Source: Rhynchopus euleeides (taxonomy: Eukaryota; Euglenozoa; Diplonemea; Diplonemida; Diplonemidae). Taken from it: a DNA stretch of 64,000 nt. Made by a program: the position numbers and the translations under genes. The notes under the pieces are model-generated. The model was not told the origin of the DNA and ran no database searches. It saw nothing but the letters and a program-made list of their open reading frames with translations. Below, piece after piece: positions 1 to 9,981 of the stretch. The DNA lies in the NCBI GenBank assembly GCA_963210315.1, contig OY723245.1, positions 744,001-808,000 on the forward strand, written 5' to 3'. Each line of letters begins with the position of its first letter. The stretch's first letter is position 1.

Positions 1-403
1 CAGGTCTGCCACAACGCTCTCTGCCGAGACCCCGCACATCTCCCGTTTGGCGAGCGTCTTTCGAGCAAGGTACTCCTCTGCAGCAGCATCTGACACCTCT
101 GCGAGGCCCTGGGCACGCGGCATGTGTTGCTCGGCGTGCTGAGTGAGCGTAGTGACACCCTTCCCTTGCAAAGAACGAAATAATGCGGTCGGGAGTGGTT
201 CAGGTACAAAGGCAAGGTACGAAACTGAGGTACATTTTTTAGGACCCCAAAAAATCATCACAAAAGTGCGTATCAGGTGTCACAAGTGGGCCCCAGACAG
301 TTTCCGGGGGGGTATGGGTCGGATTTTCGGGTCAGATCAGGTATTAGGGCGGCTCTGATGGTATGTCGAAAATTTTGGTTTTGTACGGGCTTATGACCCC
401 CCC
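1..403 (-). mobile_element. Family D TIR element, terminal fragment cut by the window edge
   Basis: Positions 1-403 are the reverse complement of 11149-11560, the left end of the complete D element described below. Positions about 165-403 are the TIR, ending in GGCTTATGACCCCCCC and followed by TA at 404-405. Positions 1-160 correspond to the first codons of the D-encoded protein, read here on the minus strand. The remainder lies beyond the window, so it is unknown whether this copy is complete. Confidence 0.85.
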
Positions 404-512
404 TACCCCCCCCCCCCTCCCCTCCACACCGCCCTGCATGGGCACAACAACACACCACCACCACCACCGCCACCACCACCACCACCAACATGCATCCCCA
501 CAACCCCCCTGT
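404..512. repeat. Poly-C and CAC microsatellite
   Basis: A C-rich stretch with long C runs is followed by a CAC/CCA trinucleotide tract at about 448-490. It separates the end of element D from the stop codon of the TilS-like gene. The minus-strand reading is a valine/glycine low-complexity frame and is not considered coding. Confidence 0.8.
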
Positions 513-2909
513 CTATGCCTCCTCCACCCACCTGTAGGACACCTCCACCACCACGCAGTCGTCCGAGGGGAGCGGGGGTGCGCAGGCGACGGGAAGGAAG
601 GTCAGCCACTTGGGGTGCATCTGCTTCCAGCACCAGGGGGTCTTGCAGCCGTCGTTCTGCCACGTCAGTGCGGAGGTGCCTGGGGGAACAGCCAAGCAGT
701 AGCTAAAAGATCCAGAGAGAAAGTCGGGCCAGGCGGTGAAGGGCACCACGCGGCAGGGCTTCGGGAGGGAGCGGTGATCGGAGTAGCGCATGTCCCCCTC
801 CTCCTCCTCCGATAGGCTGCGCAGGGAGGCCGAGACGTGCCACCCGCCCACGGCAGCCGTGCTGCCGACCTCCAGGGGGGGTGCTGTCTTGAACTCCGTG
901 GCAAACAGGCTGGGGCGTGGCACGTACAGAACGTCCTTCTCCAGGAACCAGTGCATCCCCCGCTTGGGCTCCAGCCATCCGTCCTGTGCCTCTGTGACGT
1001 AGTTCTCGTCACCCGCCTCGAAGCCAGTCAGGGCGAGCCGGAGCGACACCTCGCGCAGCCCAGCCTCGGAGAGCATGCTTGTGTTGAAGATCTTGTGCTG
1101 CACCGTTTTGAACACCTCCTTCCAGAAGATCCTGCCGTGCGACTTCGCCCCGGCAACCGCGATGGACACGCCCAGGCTGTGCTGCTGCACCGATGCCTCC
1201 ATAAAAGGCTTCACCAGGGCCCCATAGAGCAGCCCCTTCATCGAGTCTGACTCCAAGGCAAGCGCATGCAGGTTGTGCTCGATGCCTGTGCCGTATGTAT
1301 CCTTCAGGCAAGGCAGCAGGTTGCGGCGCAGCTTCCCACGGGTGCTCCACGAGGGTGTCGTGTCCTTAAAGTAGGGCACGCCGTAGCGGTGTGCGTATTC
1401 AAAGATCTCATCCTTGTCGTGCAGCAGGAGGGGCCGCCATGTGGGGACGTCCTCCATCAGCACCACCTCGCTCATACCAGACAGCTCCAGCAGGCCGCTG
1501 CCTGTGGGGTGGGGGGGGCAGTGTGCGGGGCTGTGGAGGCAGCATGCATAATTCGCTCGGGGAACACAAAGGGTAATCAGGGGGCTCGCGTGGGATCGCA
1601 ACTGTCTGGCTGTCTGCCCAGGCATACCTCTGTTGGCGTTCGACAGGAGGTTCTCGATGACATCACCGCAGTGGTGGCCAAGGCAGATGCCACGCACGCC
1701 GTCACGCATGACCTTGCGGTATTCGTCGAACCGGATGTTCCGTGTCAGAGCCTCATACTCATCACGGCTCGTCTCCCCCCTGCGCAGATCGGTGATGGAC
1801 TTGACGTGCAGCTCGATGCCGTGCCTGTCGCACCAGTCGACAAGGAAGTCCGCCTCGCCCTTGCTCGCCTCGCGGTTGCCGTAGTGGATGTGCACCGCAA
1901 CCACCTTCTTCACGAGCCCAGCAGTTTTCGACTCCAGGACATTGTGCCGCACCCGCCTGTCAGCCGCACCCTTAAACTGCCCCTTCCGCGCCCGCTCCAC
2001 CGGCTTCGGGTGGTCCCTCAAGTGGCACAGGATATGCGCAATCACCATGGAGTCCACACCGCCGGACAGGCTGACACACGCAGCCCCGTCCTGGGCGAAG
2101 CTGACACCCCTGTTGTGGAGAAACTTCGCCACGGACCGCACCAGGGTCTCCTTCGGGATCCCCGCCGACACCTCTGGGGAGGGCGCGAACTCGTCACGCT
2201 CCAGCAGGCCCTCTGCTGGGCTGCGCAGGTCGCACAGTGCCTGGTAGCGCCGCAGCGTGGCAGAGCGGAACCTGGCAGCAACGTTGGACTCACCACCGAT
2301 GCAACGATCCTCGATGCGGGACAGGAGATCCAGGGCACGCGCATGAAGTGATTTCTCCGCCTCGGTGCTGGACTTGTGGTGGCGCATGGGGAGCAGGGCG
2401 AAGACAAGCTCTGTGCTTCGCAGCTCCGTCATCACCTCGGGCAGGGCAAACAGCAGCTCGCAGCTCTGCAGCGCGAGGTGGTCATGCTCGCGTGCCGCAT
2501 CCACTGTCGCGCCGCGCCACCGCGCCAGGTGCCTCCCAAACTGATCGACGACAATGATGTGTGACAGCAGTTCAAAGGGGCTGTCCTGAGAAGGCACCCA
2601 CGAGCCTCCAACAGCAGCGTCGTAGGTCGCAGCAAACATGTCGGCGATCTCCGCATCAACCTGGCTCTGCCGTTCGCTCCCCTCGCCGCAGAACCACAGA
2701 GAGTGCTGCAGCTTGTCAGTGGGGGCGGAATAGAACCAGTACCGCAGGACAGGGTTCATGGGTTCGCCGAGGCGGTGCAGGCCCTGCGGGGCAGCAGAAG
2801 CAAGTGGAGAGGCTGCGGTTCGCCGGGCGAGCGTGCAGAGTGAGCCGAGGGCGGCGCCGACACCGCATGCAGCACAGGCGGCAGCGGCGTGGCTGGCGTC
2901 AAGCTGCAT
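513..2909 (-). CDS. DUF924 / TilS-like PP-loop ATPase fusion, two exons
   Basis: This is a two-domain protein. After an Ala/Arg-rich N-terminus resembling an organelle targeting peptide (about residues 1-50) comes a DUF924-like domain with the DQFGRH-type motif (about 60-230). A PP-loop ATP pyrophosphatase domain follows, with SLSGGVDSM near residue 280, a GHHCGDVIENLL helix and a STRGKLRRNLLP segment, as in the tRNA(Ile)-lysidine synthase/TtcA group. The family adenylates and modifies a tRNA base; the organelle role here is inference. One intron at 1502-1627 (126 nt) has donor GTATGC and acceptor CCCCACAG. Removing it joins NANRG to SGLLELSGM, which fits the family. Because its length is a multiple of three without a stop, a single unspliced frame also exists. 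The first Met at 2909 was chosen because it includes the presequence; MNPVLRYWF at about 2759 is the alternative. The last 150 residues have no recognised domain. Confidence 0.8.
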   Translation of the reverse strand: MQLDASHAAAACAACGVGAALGSLCTLARRTAASPLASAAPQGLHRLGEPMNPVLRYWFYSAPTDKLQHSLWFCGEGSERQSQVDAEIADMFAATYDAAVGGSWVPSQDSPFELLSHIIVVDQFGRHLARWRGATVDAAREHDHLALQSCELLFALPEVMTELRSTELVFALLPMRHHKSSTEAEKSLHARALDLLSRIEDRCIGGESNVAARFRSATLRRYQALCDLRSPAEGLLERDEFAPSPEVSAGIPKETLVRSVAKFLHNRGVSFAQDGAACVSLSGGVDSMVIAHILCHLRDHPKPVERARKGQFKGAADRRVRHNVLESKTAGLVKKVVAVHIHYGNREASKGEADFLVDWCDRHGIELHVKSITDLRRGETSRDEYEALTRNIRFDEYRKVMRDGVRGICLGHHCGDVIENLLSNANRGMPGQTARQLRSHASPLITLCVPRANYACCLHSPAHCPPHPTGSGLLELSGMSEVVLMEDVPTWRPLLLHDKDEIFEYAHRYGVPYFKDTTPSWSTRGKLRRNLLPCLKDTYGTGIEHNLHALALESDSMKGLLYGALVKPFMEASVQQHSLGVSIAVAGAKSHGRIFWKEVFKTVQHKIFNTSMLSEAGLREVSLRLALTGFEAGDENYVTEAQDGWLEPKRGMHWFLEKDVLYVPRPSLFATEFKTAPPLEVGSTAAVGGWHVSASLRSLSEEEEGDMRYSDHRSLPKPCRVVPFTAWPDFLSGSFSYCLAVPPGTSALTWQNDGCKTPWCWKQMHPKWLTFLPVACAPPLPSDDCVVVEVSYRWVEEA

Positions 2910-3909
2910 GGCTCCGGGGGAGGGGGGCCGTGGGCCCGGCCAAGTGTGGCCCCTGAGAGGAGGAGGCTGCGTGGGTCCCGAGGTGAGGATTCAACTCACT
3001 GTGGTAAGGCGTGTGTGTTGTGGAGAGAGTCGTGAAAACACAGAGGGCAAGACAGTGTGGTCAGGTGCAGCGATGGTGGTGGAGCCGTGTGTTGGTGGGG
3101 CGGGTTCTCATTCTGTTCTGCACTTGCTGCACCCTTCGCTTCAGACAGCAACGACGGCACATTCGCACATGCAGAGAAACGTGGTTCCCGCAGTGCTGGA
3201 AGGGTGGAGGAGGTGGGGTGTGGAACAAGCGGAACGGGGCGACAAATGGAAGAGATACCGCAACAAGAATCACACCGCACGGAGCAGCAGCTGCCTCGCA
3301 GCAGCAGTGCCACAGCCGCATCAGTGTGCACACAACCGCACTTTTCCGTGTGTCGCCCTGTGGGCTTGTCTATGACTGGGGCTGTGTGGGAAGTGGAAGG
3401 AAACAACATGGAGGATAAGAAAAGACAAGCAGGAGATCATTGCCTCGATCATATACGAGGCACCAGGCAACACGCTCCCTCAACTGAATGAGGTAGCAGT
3501 GCCGTGCCTCCACACCACCACACACACACGTGAATCTTCTGTCGTGGTGCAGAACACACCGATCATCCCTGCTCTTCGTGTGGTCTGCACTGGAAACACA
3601 ACAACAGGAGAGGCGGCACGACAGGCAGCACCGTTGTGTGTCTTGTTGCCTCCTGTTGAGTGTGCACGTCCACACTGCAAGTGCAGCGTGTGTCTATGTC
3701 TGTGCATGTGTATTGGTCAAGCATTGTGCATGAGTGGGCCGATCCTGTGAGGTCACGGTGCCCACCCTTGCAGGTGTCGGGGTGTGGGAAGCGAACAAGA
3801 GAAGAAGTGTTCAGATATCATAAGTGATGTGCAAGCAAGGACAAGCAAACAAGCGGCACCATCGGCCTCACCGACCCACGGTGCACAGGTGCAGGGCCGC
3901 ACCGTGCCA
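2910..3909. other. Intergenic, nothing recognised
   Basis: This lies between the starts of the TilS-like gene and the end of the astacin locus. Short open frames on both strands have no protein-like features. No RNA gene or TIR element was seen. Confidence 0.5.
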
Positions 3910-5641
3910 TCACCGCCTCCCGCGACGCCCGCCACGACCACCACGGCCACCACCGCGCCCACCACGCCCGCCACGACCACCACCACGCCCGCCACGCCCA
4001 GGCCTGGTCGGCGGTGTCGGGGGCGTCACAGGGGCAGGGCGCGTCGGAGGGCGCGGTGCAGGTGCAGGCTGGGTGGGAGGTGTCACAGGCCGTGTCGGAG
4101 GCGTCGGAGGTGTGGGCGGCACCACACCACCACCACCACCACCACCGCCAGTGCCAGCCACACGCACACGGACAGTGCACGTCGAGGCAGGGCCGTCGCT
4201 CCCCGTGAAGGTGGCGCTCAGGGTGTAGGTCTGCCCCGCCATTGCCGCCGTCGGGGTGAAGCGCACCTGTGCGAACCCCGTGTCGCGCAGCGTGGACCCC
4301 GAAGACCTCGCAAACTGCGCGTTCGGCGCCGTCGTGCCCGCGTACGTCCAGGCAACGCGGGCGCGCGAAGTTTGGGGAACACCCGTTGTACATGAAGGTG
4401 ATTGCGGCCACGTCCCCAGCACTCAGCCCGTTGCGCTGCCCGATCGGCTGCGGGGAGACGATGGTCGGCTGCCGCCCGATGCGGAACCCGTTCGGCCCGT
4501 AGTGCATGATGGACCCGTAGTCGTACGCACCCAGGTCGCGTGCGCTCGCCCTGTTCTGCCGGAAGTTCCCCTCCAGCCCGCGCTGCACCTGCGACAGGTC
4601 CACAGTCACAAAGTTGTTCCGGTCCTTGCGCGACTGTTCATGGGAAAGACCAAGGCTGTGCCCTTCGACTTGTTTGGGATGGAGCGGCCTATCCAGGGCG
4701 CAGCCATCCACACAGCTACCCGCTATCGTGGTGCCTCCGGCTCCCCCTTCCCCAATGTCACGCGGCTCTGCCCAATATCGAGCTCCTCGACCGCCTTGTT
4801 CGCCAGCCTGTCGGCTTGCTTGTTGTAGTGTCTCAGTACATGCCGTAGCGAGACCTCCGCCCCCGACCCCCTGAGTCGGACTAGCAGCGACACTGCCTCG
4901 TCGCGTAGCGGGATGAGCTCAGGTGCCTTGCAAGCTATGTCACGGTTTGCCTGACTAATCACCAGACTGCTGTCTCCGTATACCCTCGCGGTTCCCGTGA
5001 ACTGTATGGCCAGCAACCGCTGAAGACATCTCAGGAGTCCGGTGTACTCAGCCACGTTGATCGTGTCGGCGTCCGGCAACCGCTCGCACAAATCCCATCT
5101 GCGCTTTTTCCCGGGTCCGTAGTGCACCGCACCCACGCCCGTACCCGCCCGTCTCTTCGCCCTGGCGCTCTCCGCGCGCATCGAGCCAATCATCGTGCCC
5201 AATCTCATGTATGGCGGAACCCGTCCCGCACCCCCTCGCCAGCGAGATCTGCTTCACCCCGGCCCCACGCCGCCCGACAGGCGAGCTGCACCCGCTCCCC
5301 TGCGCAAACCGGATGTAGGGGCGCCCACAGCTCGCGTCCGACGCACAGCGCCGGAACCGGAAGCACGTCTTCGACTCCCAGTCCGCCACGGCGCCTGCGA
5401 TGCGGCTGTCCGTCTGGCTGATCGGCGCCGCAATCACGTAGTTCACCACCTGCCCGACGGGGAACAGCTGCGAATCACTCGTCAGCGGGGTCGCCCCGAG
5501 TGCCTGCCCGCCACGCCCACTCGCACGCGGCACCTGCACATCCCCGTCCACAATGTCGTACTCGTAGTCCCAGGCGGGGCGCGTCCCTGCAACACCCCAC
5601 GCTGCGCACACCGCGAGCACCGCTGCAGCCCGTGACATCAT
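3910..5641 (-). pseudogene. Astacin-type (M12A) zinc metalloprotease, broken
   Basis: The N-terminal part (5641 downwards) starts with a signal peptide, MMSRAAAVLAVCAAWGVAG. It runs through an astacin-like pro/catalytic region to the zinc motif HEIGH. The remainder, GLSHEQSRKDRN and the Met-turn SIMHYGP, resumes at about 4657, so the gene is interrupted inside the zinc signature by a 531-bp insertion plus a 6-bp duplication. A second break is a one-nucleotide frameshift near 4355-4375. Upstream the frame ends YNGCSPNFARPR; the plausible continuation, VAWTYAGTTAPNAQ, lies in another frame. That frame encodes a beta-sandwich-like C-terminal domain (about 4360-4130), a Pro/Thr-rich linker and a Gly/Arg-rich tail. 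Astacins are secreted endopeptidases that use the three histidines of this signature. With the insertion in place no active enzyme is expected unless the insert is removed from the RNA, and its ends do not fit GT-AG. Sequencing error could explain the frameshift but not the insertion. Confidence 0.8.
4664..5200 (-). mobile_element. 5'-truncated retroelement fragment with RNase H ORF, inserted in astacin gene
   Basis: The inserted DNA is 4664-5194, flanked by GTGCCC at 4658-4663 and 5195-5200, a 6-bp target duplication. It carries a minus-strand ORF (5208-4723, 161 codons) with an RNase HI domain of the RVT_3-like type. Visible residues are E54 in NVAEYTGL, D79 in VYGDSSLVI, H127 and D133 in the RHYNKQADRLAN region. 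The first catalytic Asp, normally in a DG motif, should sit at the 5' breakpoint, where IGS is found instead. The copy therefore appears truncated at the 5' end. There is no poly-A at the 3' end. Insertion plus duplication is 537 bp, exactly 179 codons, but the host frame meets a stop inside it. Confidence 0.75.
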
Positions 5642-7342
5642 GGCGCACACCTTGCCCTGCTGCTCAAGGTCGGCACGAAGGCGGGGGTCAAACAAAAAGA
5701 GATAAAAAGAGGTAACAACGTGTACAGCTGACACCTGTGGGTATGTGTGGCGTGGCGCAGTTCACGGGATCGGAGTACACAGCCGTTCTGAAGACGCCCA
5801 TCAACCGAACACAGCTGAGTGGGGGAGAACGGGTGCCTCCCACTTGTGTATCGACCGCATCCGCACTGCCTTCCTCTAACCCCCCCCCACCCGGGCATTT
5901 CGTTCAAACTTTGTCCATGGTCGGTCGCGCCTTCCATGATATGCCTCCTGTCGCACCGTCAGTCCGGCAGGGTCCTCTCCTCGGCCTTCGTCGATCCTGC
6001 AAGCTCGACTCTTTGCCGTGTGGGATCAGGCAACAGGGCCTTTGCACCATATATTCACAGAAGTGTATCAGCACAACCAAAACAACACAAAGGGCCCTTG
6101 CTCGCACAAGATGCCAAAGAAACGCAGGAGGCCGGGCGGGGAACAGCAACCCCGTCGACCCCCCACCTCCCCTGGTGGCATACCCAGAAAACATATGCCG
6201 TGTTGGGGGTTATCTGTTTTCCGTTGCTCCCACACTGCCTCCAGCGCACGGCCACCCCCACCCCCACCTCCACCACCAGCCGAACAGCGCGGAGCGATGG
6301 TTTGCATGTTTTGCAGACACCAGTACTTGTAAGAATGTGCGGTTCCACGAACATACGACGCAGGACACAACCGCCCCTCGCCTGCTCTGTCTCTGGTGGC
6401 ACAGCCCTCGACTCCACCAGTTGCCCGACGATGCCCTTTTGGCAGTTGTGAGCGAGGAGGAACAAAAACCCCACCCAGTGTTCCCAAGATATTCGTGAAT
6501 CAGATTTTTTTTTTGAAAGGGCGTCCCTGGCCTGGTGGGGCGAGCTCGGCAGGTTTTACTTTTTGGCTGTGATTTTTTTTTGCCGTCGACGATCACAAGC
6601 AAGTGTGAGAGACCCTGATAACTTTGCAGCGACAATCGTGAGGGGGGTGGTTCCAGGTATCACATCGTCGTCATTATCTGCTGCGTGGTGGTATGGAGCG
6701 CGGCGCTCCATAACATTATGATTGCTCCTCCTCCGTGCACCAAGGAATTTTCTTGCCTTGGGGCAAACGACCACGCACAGGTGGGGCCTGCTTGGCCTTT
6801 CCAAATTACAATCCATCTTGCACCTATTAACCGGCCACGAACCCACACACATACGTCAGTTATGTCTCCAGGGCTGTGGCATCAGATGCTAGGTAAACCG
6901 GGTTTCCGAAACAGAAGGTGTTCGCAAACACTGCAACCCTTAGAGTCCTTCACTTCAGCACAGGGAACGGATACAATCAAATCTGGGGAACGTACGAATG
7001 TACTGCCAACGTTGGGTATTTCTGTTTTTTTTGGGGTCTTCTTTTGGCTGTCTTTCTTGGGGTGCCGTATTATTGCACACACATCGCCCCCCCACCCCCC
7101 ACCCCCCCACGTCAACTGCCCCACACACATGGTGAATCAACGGCATGGGCCTGGCCTAGCAACACGGGGGGTGCTGTATCCCGATGGACTAAATCGTTGC
7201 TGTTCCTATCAGGGACTGCATCGCAAGCAGCAGAAGCCGGGCACACCGACTAGCAGCCCCTGGGAGCAAACATACCAGCGATGGTAAGTGCAGAAAGAAC
7301 AACCGCACTGCCGCGCACCGCGCACGGGTTCATGATAAGGGT
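5642..7342. other. Intergenic, nothing recognised
   Basis: This is the upstream region of the astacin locus and the downstream region of the zinc-finger gene. It contains T/A and C homopolymers and many short frames without protein character. No TIR element or RNA gene was recognised. Confidence 0.5.
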
Positions 7343-9082
7343 CTACTTCTTGGTCTTCTTGGTCTTCTTGTCATCCCCATTACCTTTGGCTGATTTTTCT
7401 TCCCCGACAGACGGCTCCTCGGCCTTCGCCTCCTCGGTCTTTGACTCCCCCGTCTTCGCCTCCTCAGCCTTCGAATCCTCGGCCTTCGCCTCCTCAGTCT
7501 TTGGCGCCTCCGTCTTCGCCTCCCCGGTCTTCGAATCCTCGGTCTTTGACTCCTTGGTCGTTGATTCCTCAGCCTTCGCCTCCTCGGTCTTCGGCTTCAC
7601 ATCCGATTCCGACTTTTCCGCAATCATGTTCGTAGCGCCGATAGACGACTTAGTGTTAGTCGGCAACCAGCCTTCAGCCTCACAAACGGTGTCATGCTCA
7701 TGCATCATCGCGAAGGGGATGACGACATGGCATTTGGGGCACTTCCGCACCTTTTCGTTGTGCCGCAGCAGCAAGTGTCTGTTGTAGCTCGCGCTGTCGT
7801 TCCCCACGAAATGGCAATGCATGCATTCTGTGGGTGGGAATGTTGTGTGAATGTGGATACGCGAACATGCAGAACAGCACCACCTGCACAAAAACACCCC
7901 AACTTGGTCGGGCTGTGGCCGTGTCGACACTGTCCCCTGCGAACCTGCTGGCAACACGGACATACTCATGTCTCTGTGGGCGGGGGCGTGGTACCCACCA
8001 GGAGTGACGATCACAGTCGAAGGAACCCACACACTGTACGTCTCCCGTGGCTTCTGCTCGGGTGCGCGACCAATCTGTTTGGCTCTCCTCTCATCGTCAA
8101 CGTGACGCGCTGACTCCAGAAGGACAAGGGCAGGATATTCTGTGCCTGCTTTGCGCGACCACCGCACCACCTGCATGCGGGAGAAGAGGTGCGCCGACAG
8201 GCGCTGAACGATCTGGGGCGTGAGTTCCTCCCGCCCCGGGTGCTTCGACATGCGATCCACCAACACCTTGAAGTCATGGATGAAATAGACGTAGGCCCCG
8301 ATCGGCACTGTCTCCTGCTCGTTGATCTGACACGAGGTCACCCCGTAATACTTCCTCTCCCTCAGGAGGCTCACCTCCTTCTTGCGGGCGGGTTGGAGAG
8401 GCCCTTTGGCTGGCTGGTACTGCTGCAGCAGCTTCGACCAGCGGGAATCTCCTCTCTCCTTCTCTTTCGGCGCACTAGGGTGCGATTGCCCCGTAGTGGG
8501 CGCAGCATGGTCCTGATTTCTGAGAGCAGGGCCCGATTGCCCCCTGCTCCCCTGCTGAGGCCCCCTCGTAGTGCGCACAGCGTGGTCATTCCTTGTGTTC
8601 CACCCATGCTTCTTGTTTCCATGCTGGCTTGGCGGGGGCGGCACCCCTTTGTCCGACGGGGCCGGCGGAACGGGCGCCCACTTCACCTCGTCGTTGCATG
8701 TGTAAAAGGGCACACCATCTGCGCGGTGGTGCCGTGACCACAGGGGCCCGTTGTCCTTCCACCTGAACCCACCCTTCACGAGACGCCAGCCAGTGACCTC
8801 GCTGGGTTTGAACGGGACGTTTTCGGTGCCCTCATCCGCCAGTGAGTTGTTGTCCTTGTCCAGCGCATAGTAGTACGCCCGACTGTCATCGTCAGGGTAA
8901 TACTGCTCGCCAAACCGCTGGAAAGGCCGCACGTTCTGCTCAAAGACCCGCATGCCATCTACCCACTGCATGTTCCAGTTGCCACTGCACCACCGCCTCG
9001 ACAGGAGGCGCACATCGCCCTTTGCCGCTCGAATTACTCCGAACATGAGGGAGACGTCTGCAGGATTTACCCTGCCCTGCAT
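7343..9082 (-). CDS. Zinc-finger protein with TEEAK-type repeat tail, two exons
   Basis: I do not recognise the family. From the Met at 9082 (MQGRVNPADVS) the first 150 residues are rich in aromatic and charged residues (QRFGEQYYPDDDSRAYYYAL). A Gly/Ser/Gln-rich linker follows, then a basic globular stretch (YFIHDFKVLVDRMSKHPGR). After a probable intron at 7828-7944 (117 nt, donor GTTCGC, acceptor CCCACAG) comes a tandem Cys/His module. This is CMHC with histidines in NRHLLLRH, then CPKC with HEHDTVC, resembling TRAF-type or C2H2 fingers. The last 100 residues repeat Thr-Glu-Glu-Ala-Lys/Asp-Ser-Lys units and end in a lysine-rich tail. Such tails are often intrinsically disordered. The start is uncertain because the open frame continues upstream to 9304 through low-complexity sequence with a possible CCCCAG acceptor. 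RNA- or protein-binding is a guess. Confidence 0.6.
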   Translation of the reverse strand: MQGRVNPADVSLMFGVIRAAKGDVRLLSRRWCSGNWNMQWVDGMRVFEQNVRPFQRFGEQYYPDDDSRAYYYALDKDNNSLADEGTENVPFKPSEVTGWRLVKGGFRWKDNGPLWSRHHRADGVPFYTCNDEVKWAPVPPAPSDKGVPPPPSQHGNKKHGWNTRNDHAVRTTRGPQQGSRGQSGPALRNQDHAAPTTGQSHPSAPKEKERGDSRWSKLLQQYQPAKGPLQPARKKEVSLLRERKYYGVTSCQINEQETVPIGAYVYFIHDFKVLVDRMSKHPGREELTPQIVQRLSAHLFSRMQVVRWSRKAGTEYPALVLLESARHVDDERRAKQIGRAPEQKPRETYSVWVPSTVIVTPGGYHAPAHRDMSMSVLPAGSQGTVSTRPQPDQVGVFLCRWCCSACSRIHIHTTFPPTECMHCHFVGNDSASYNRHLLLRHNEKVRKCPKCHVVIPFAMMHEHDTVCEAEGWLPTNTKSSIGATNMIAEKSESDVKPKTEEAKAEESTTKESKTEDSKTGEAKTEAPKTEEAKAEDSKAEEAKTGESKTEEAKAEEPSVGEEKSAKGNGDDKKTKKTKK

Positions 9083-9979
9083 CGAGGGTGGGTGTGTGCA
9101 ATGCCAAAGTGGGACACGCCATTCACGTGAAACTCCAGCTGGGGAAGGGGGGGGGGGTGATTGTGCCTTTGGCTGTCTCACACAACAGCTATATATGTGC
9201 GTGTGCTTTGCATTTTTTGCACCTTTTTTTCCCGTATTTCTGCCCACCCCCCCACCCCTTCCCCTCCCTTTTTTTGGCATATATTTTTTTTGGCTCTGTC
9301 GCACTGTTGTGTGGGCTTTTTGCTGTTTTTTTTCTGTGTACGGTACAGGGGAAGGGCAGGGGGTTGCTTCATTTTTTGTTGGTTTCGATGTGTGCTTTAT
9401 TCTTCTTTTTCAGGCTTGTTTGCTAGATAACGTACACCCACCCCCCCCACCCCCACCTCGAGAATCCCACCCTCCTCAGGCCACCGCGCTGGAGAACCCA
9501 TTTTCCGGCTGTGACAAGACTGTTGCTCTTTGGACACGCATCATTTAGCTTTGTTTGATCACATGAACATCGCCTGCATTTTTTTGAACTGCGGATTTTG
9601 CCAGAACAGACAGCAGGCACTACCATCTCCTCCCCAAAGGCTCGGAGAAGATACAGTAGCAATTCATGGTGGCGGAACTTCCTGACAGCATCCGGGGATC
9701 ATGACCAGTCCCTGCGCCACGTGTGACGGGATGTTACAAAGGGTAGGGTGAGGCAGTGGAGTAGGAAGCAGAAAGAAGCACAGTGTTGATCTCCCTTCAC
9801 TCGTTATACAGGTTGTTAACTGCTCGGAGTGGGGATGGGGGGTGGTGGTGGTGGTGGTGGGTGGTGGTGGGGGGGGGGGTCACACCGGGGCATGACACAT
9901 TTGTGGTCCTCTGCGAATATCGCTCGTTGAGCGCTATTTTTGAACAACTATTTATCTGCGGCCGGTGCCCCCCCCCCCC
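9083..9979. other. Intergenic with T, C and GTG tracts
   Basis: It holds several poly-C and poly-T runs and a GTG/GGT tract with a G run at about 9835-9880. It ends in a C run that forms the target of element E. No gene or RNA is evident. Confidence 0.55.
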
Positions 9980-9981
9980 TA

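Noticed and set aside
4664..5200. Insertion in the astacin gene as a spliceosomal intron
   Set aside because: No GT-AG or GC-AG pair fits within the GTGCCC repeats, and it contains a retroelement RNase H ORF with a target duplication.
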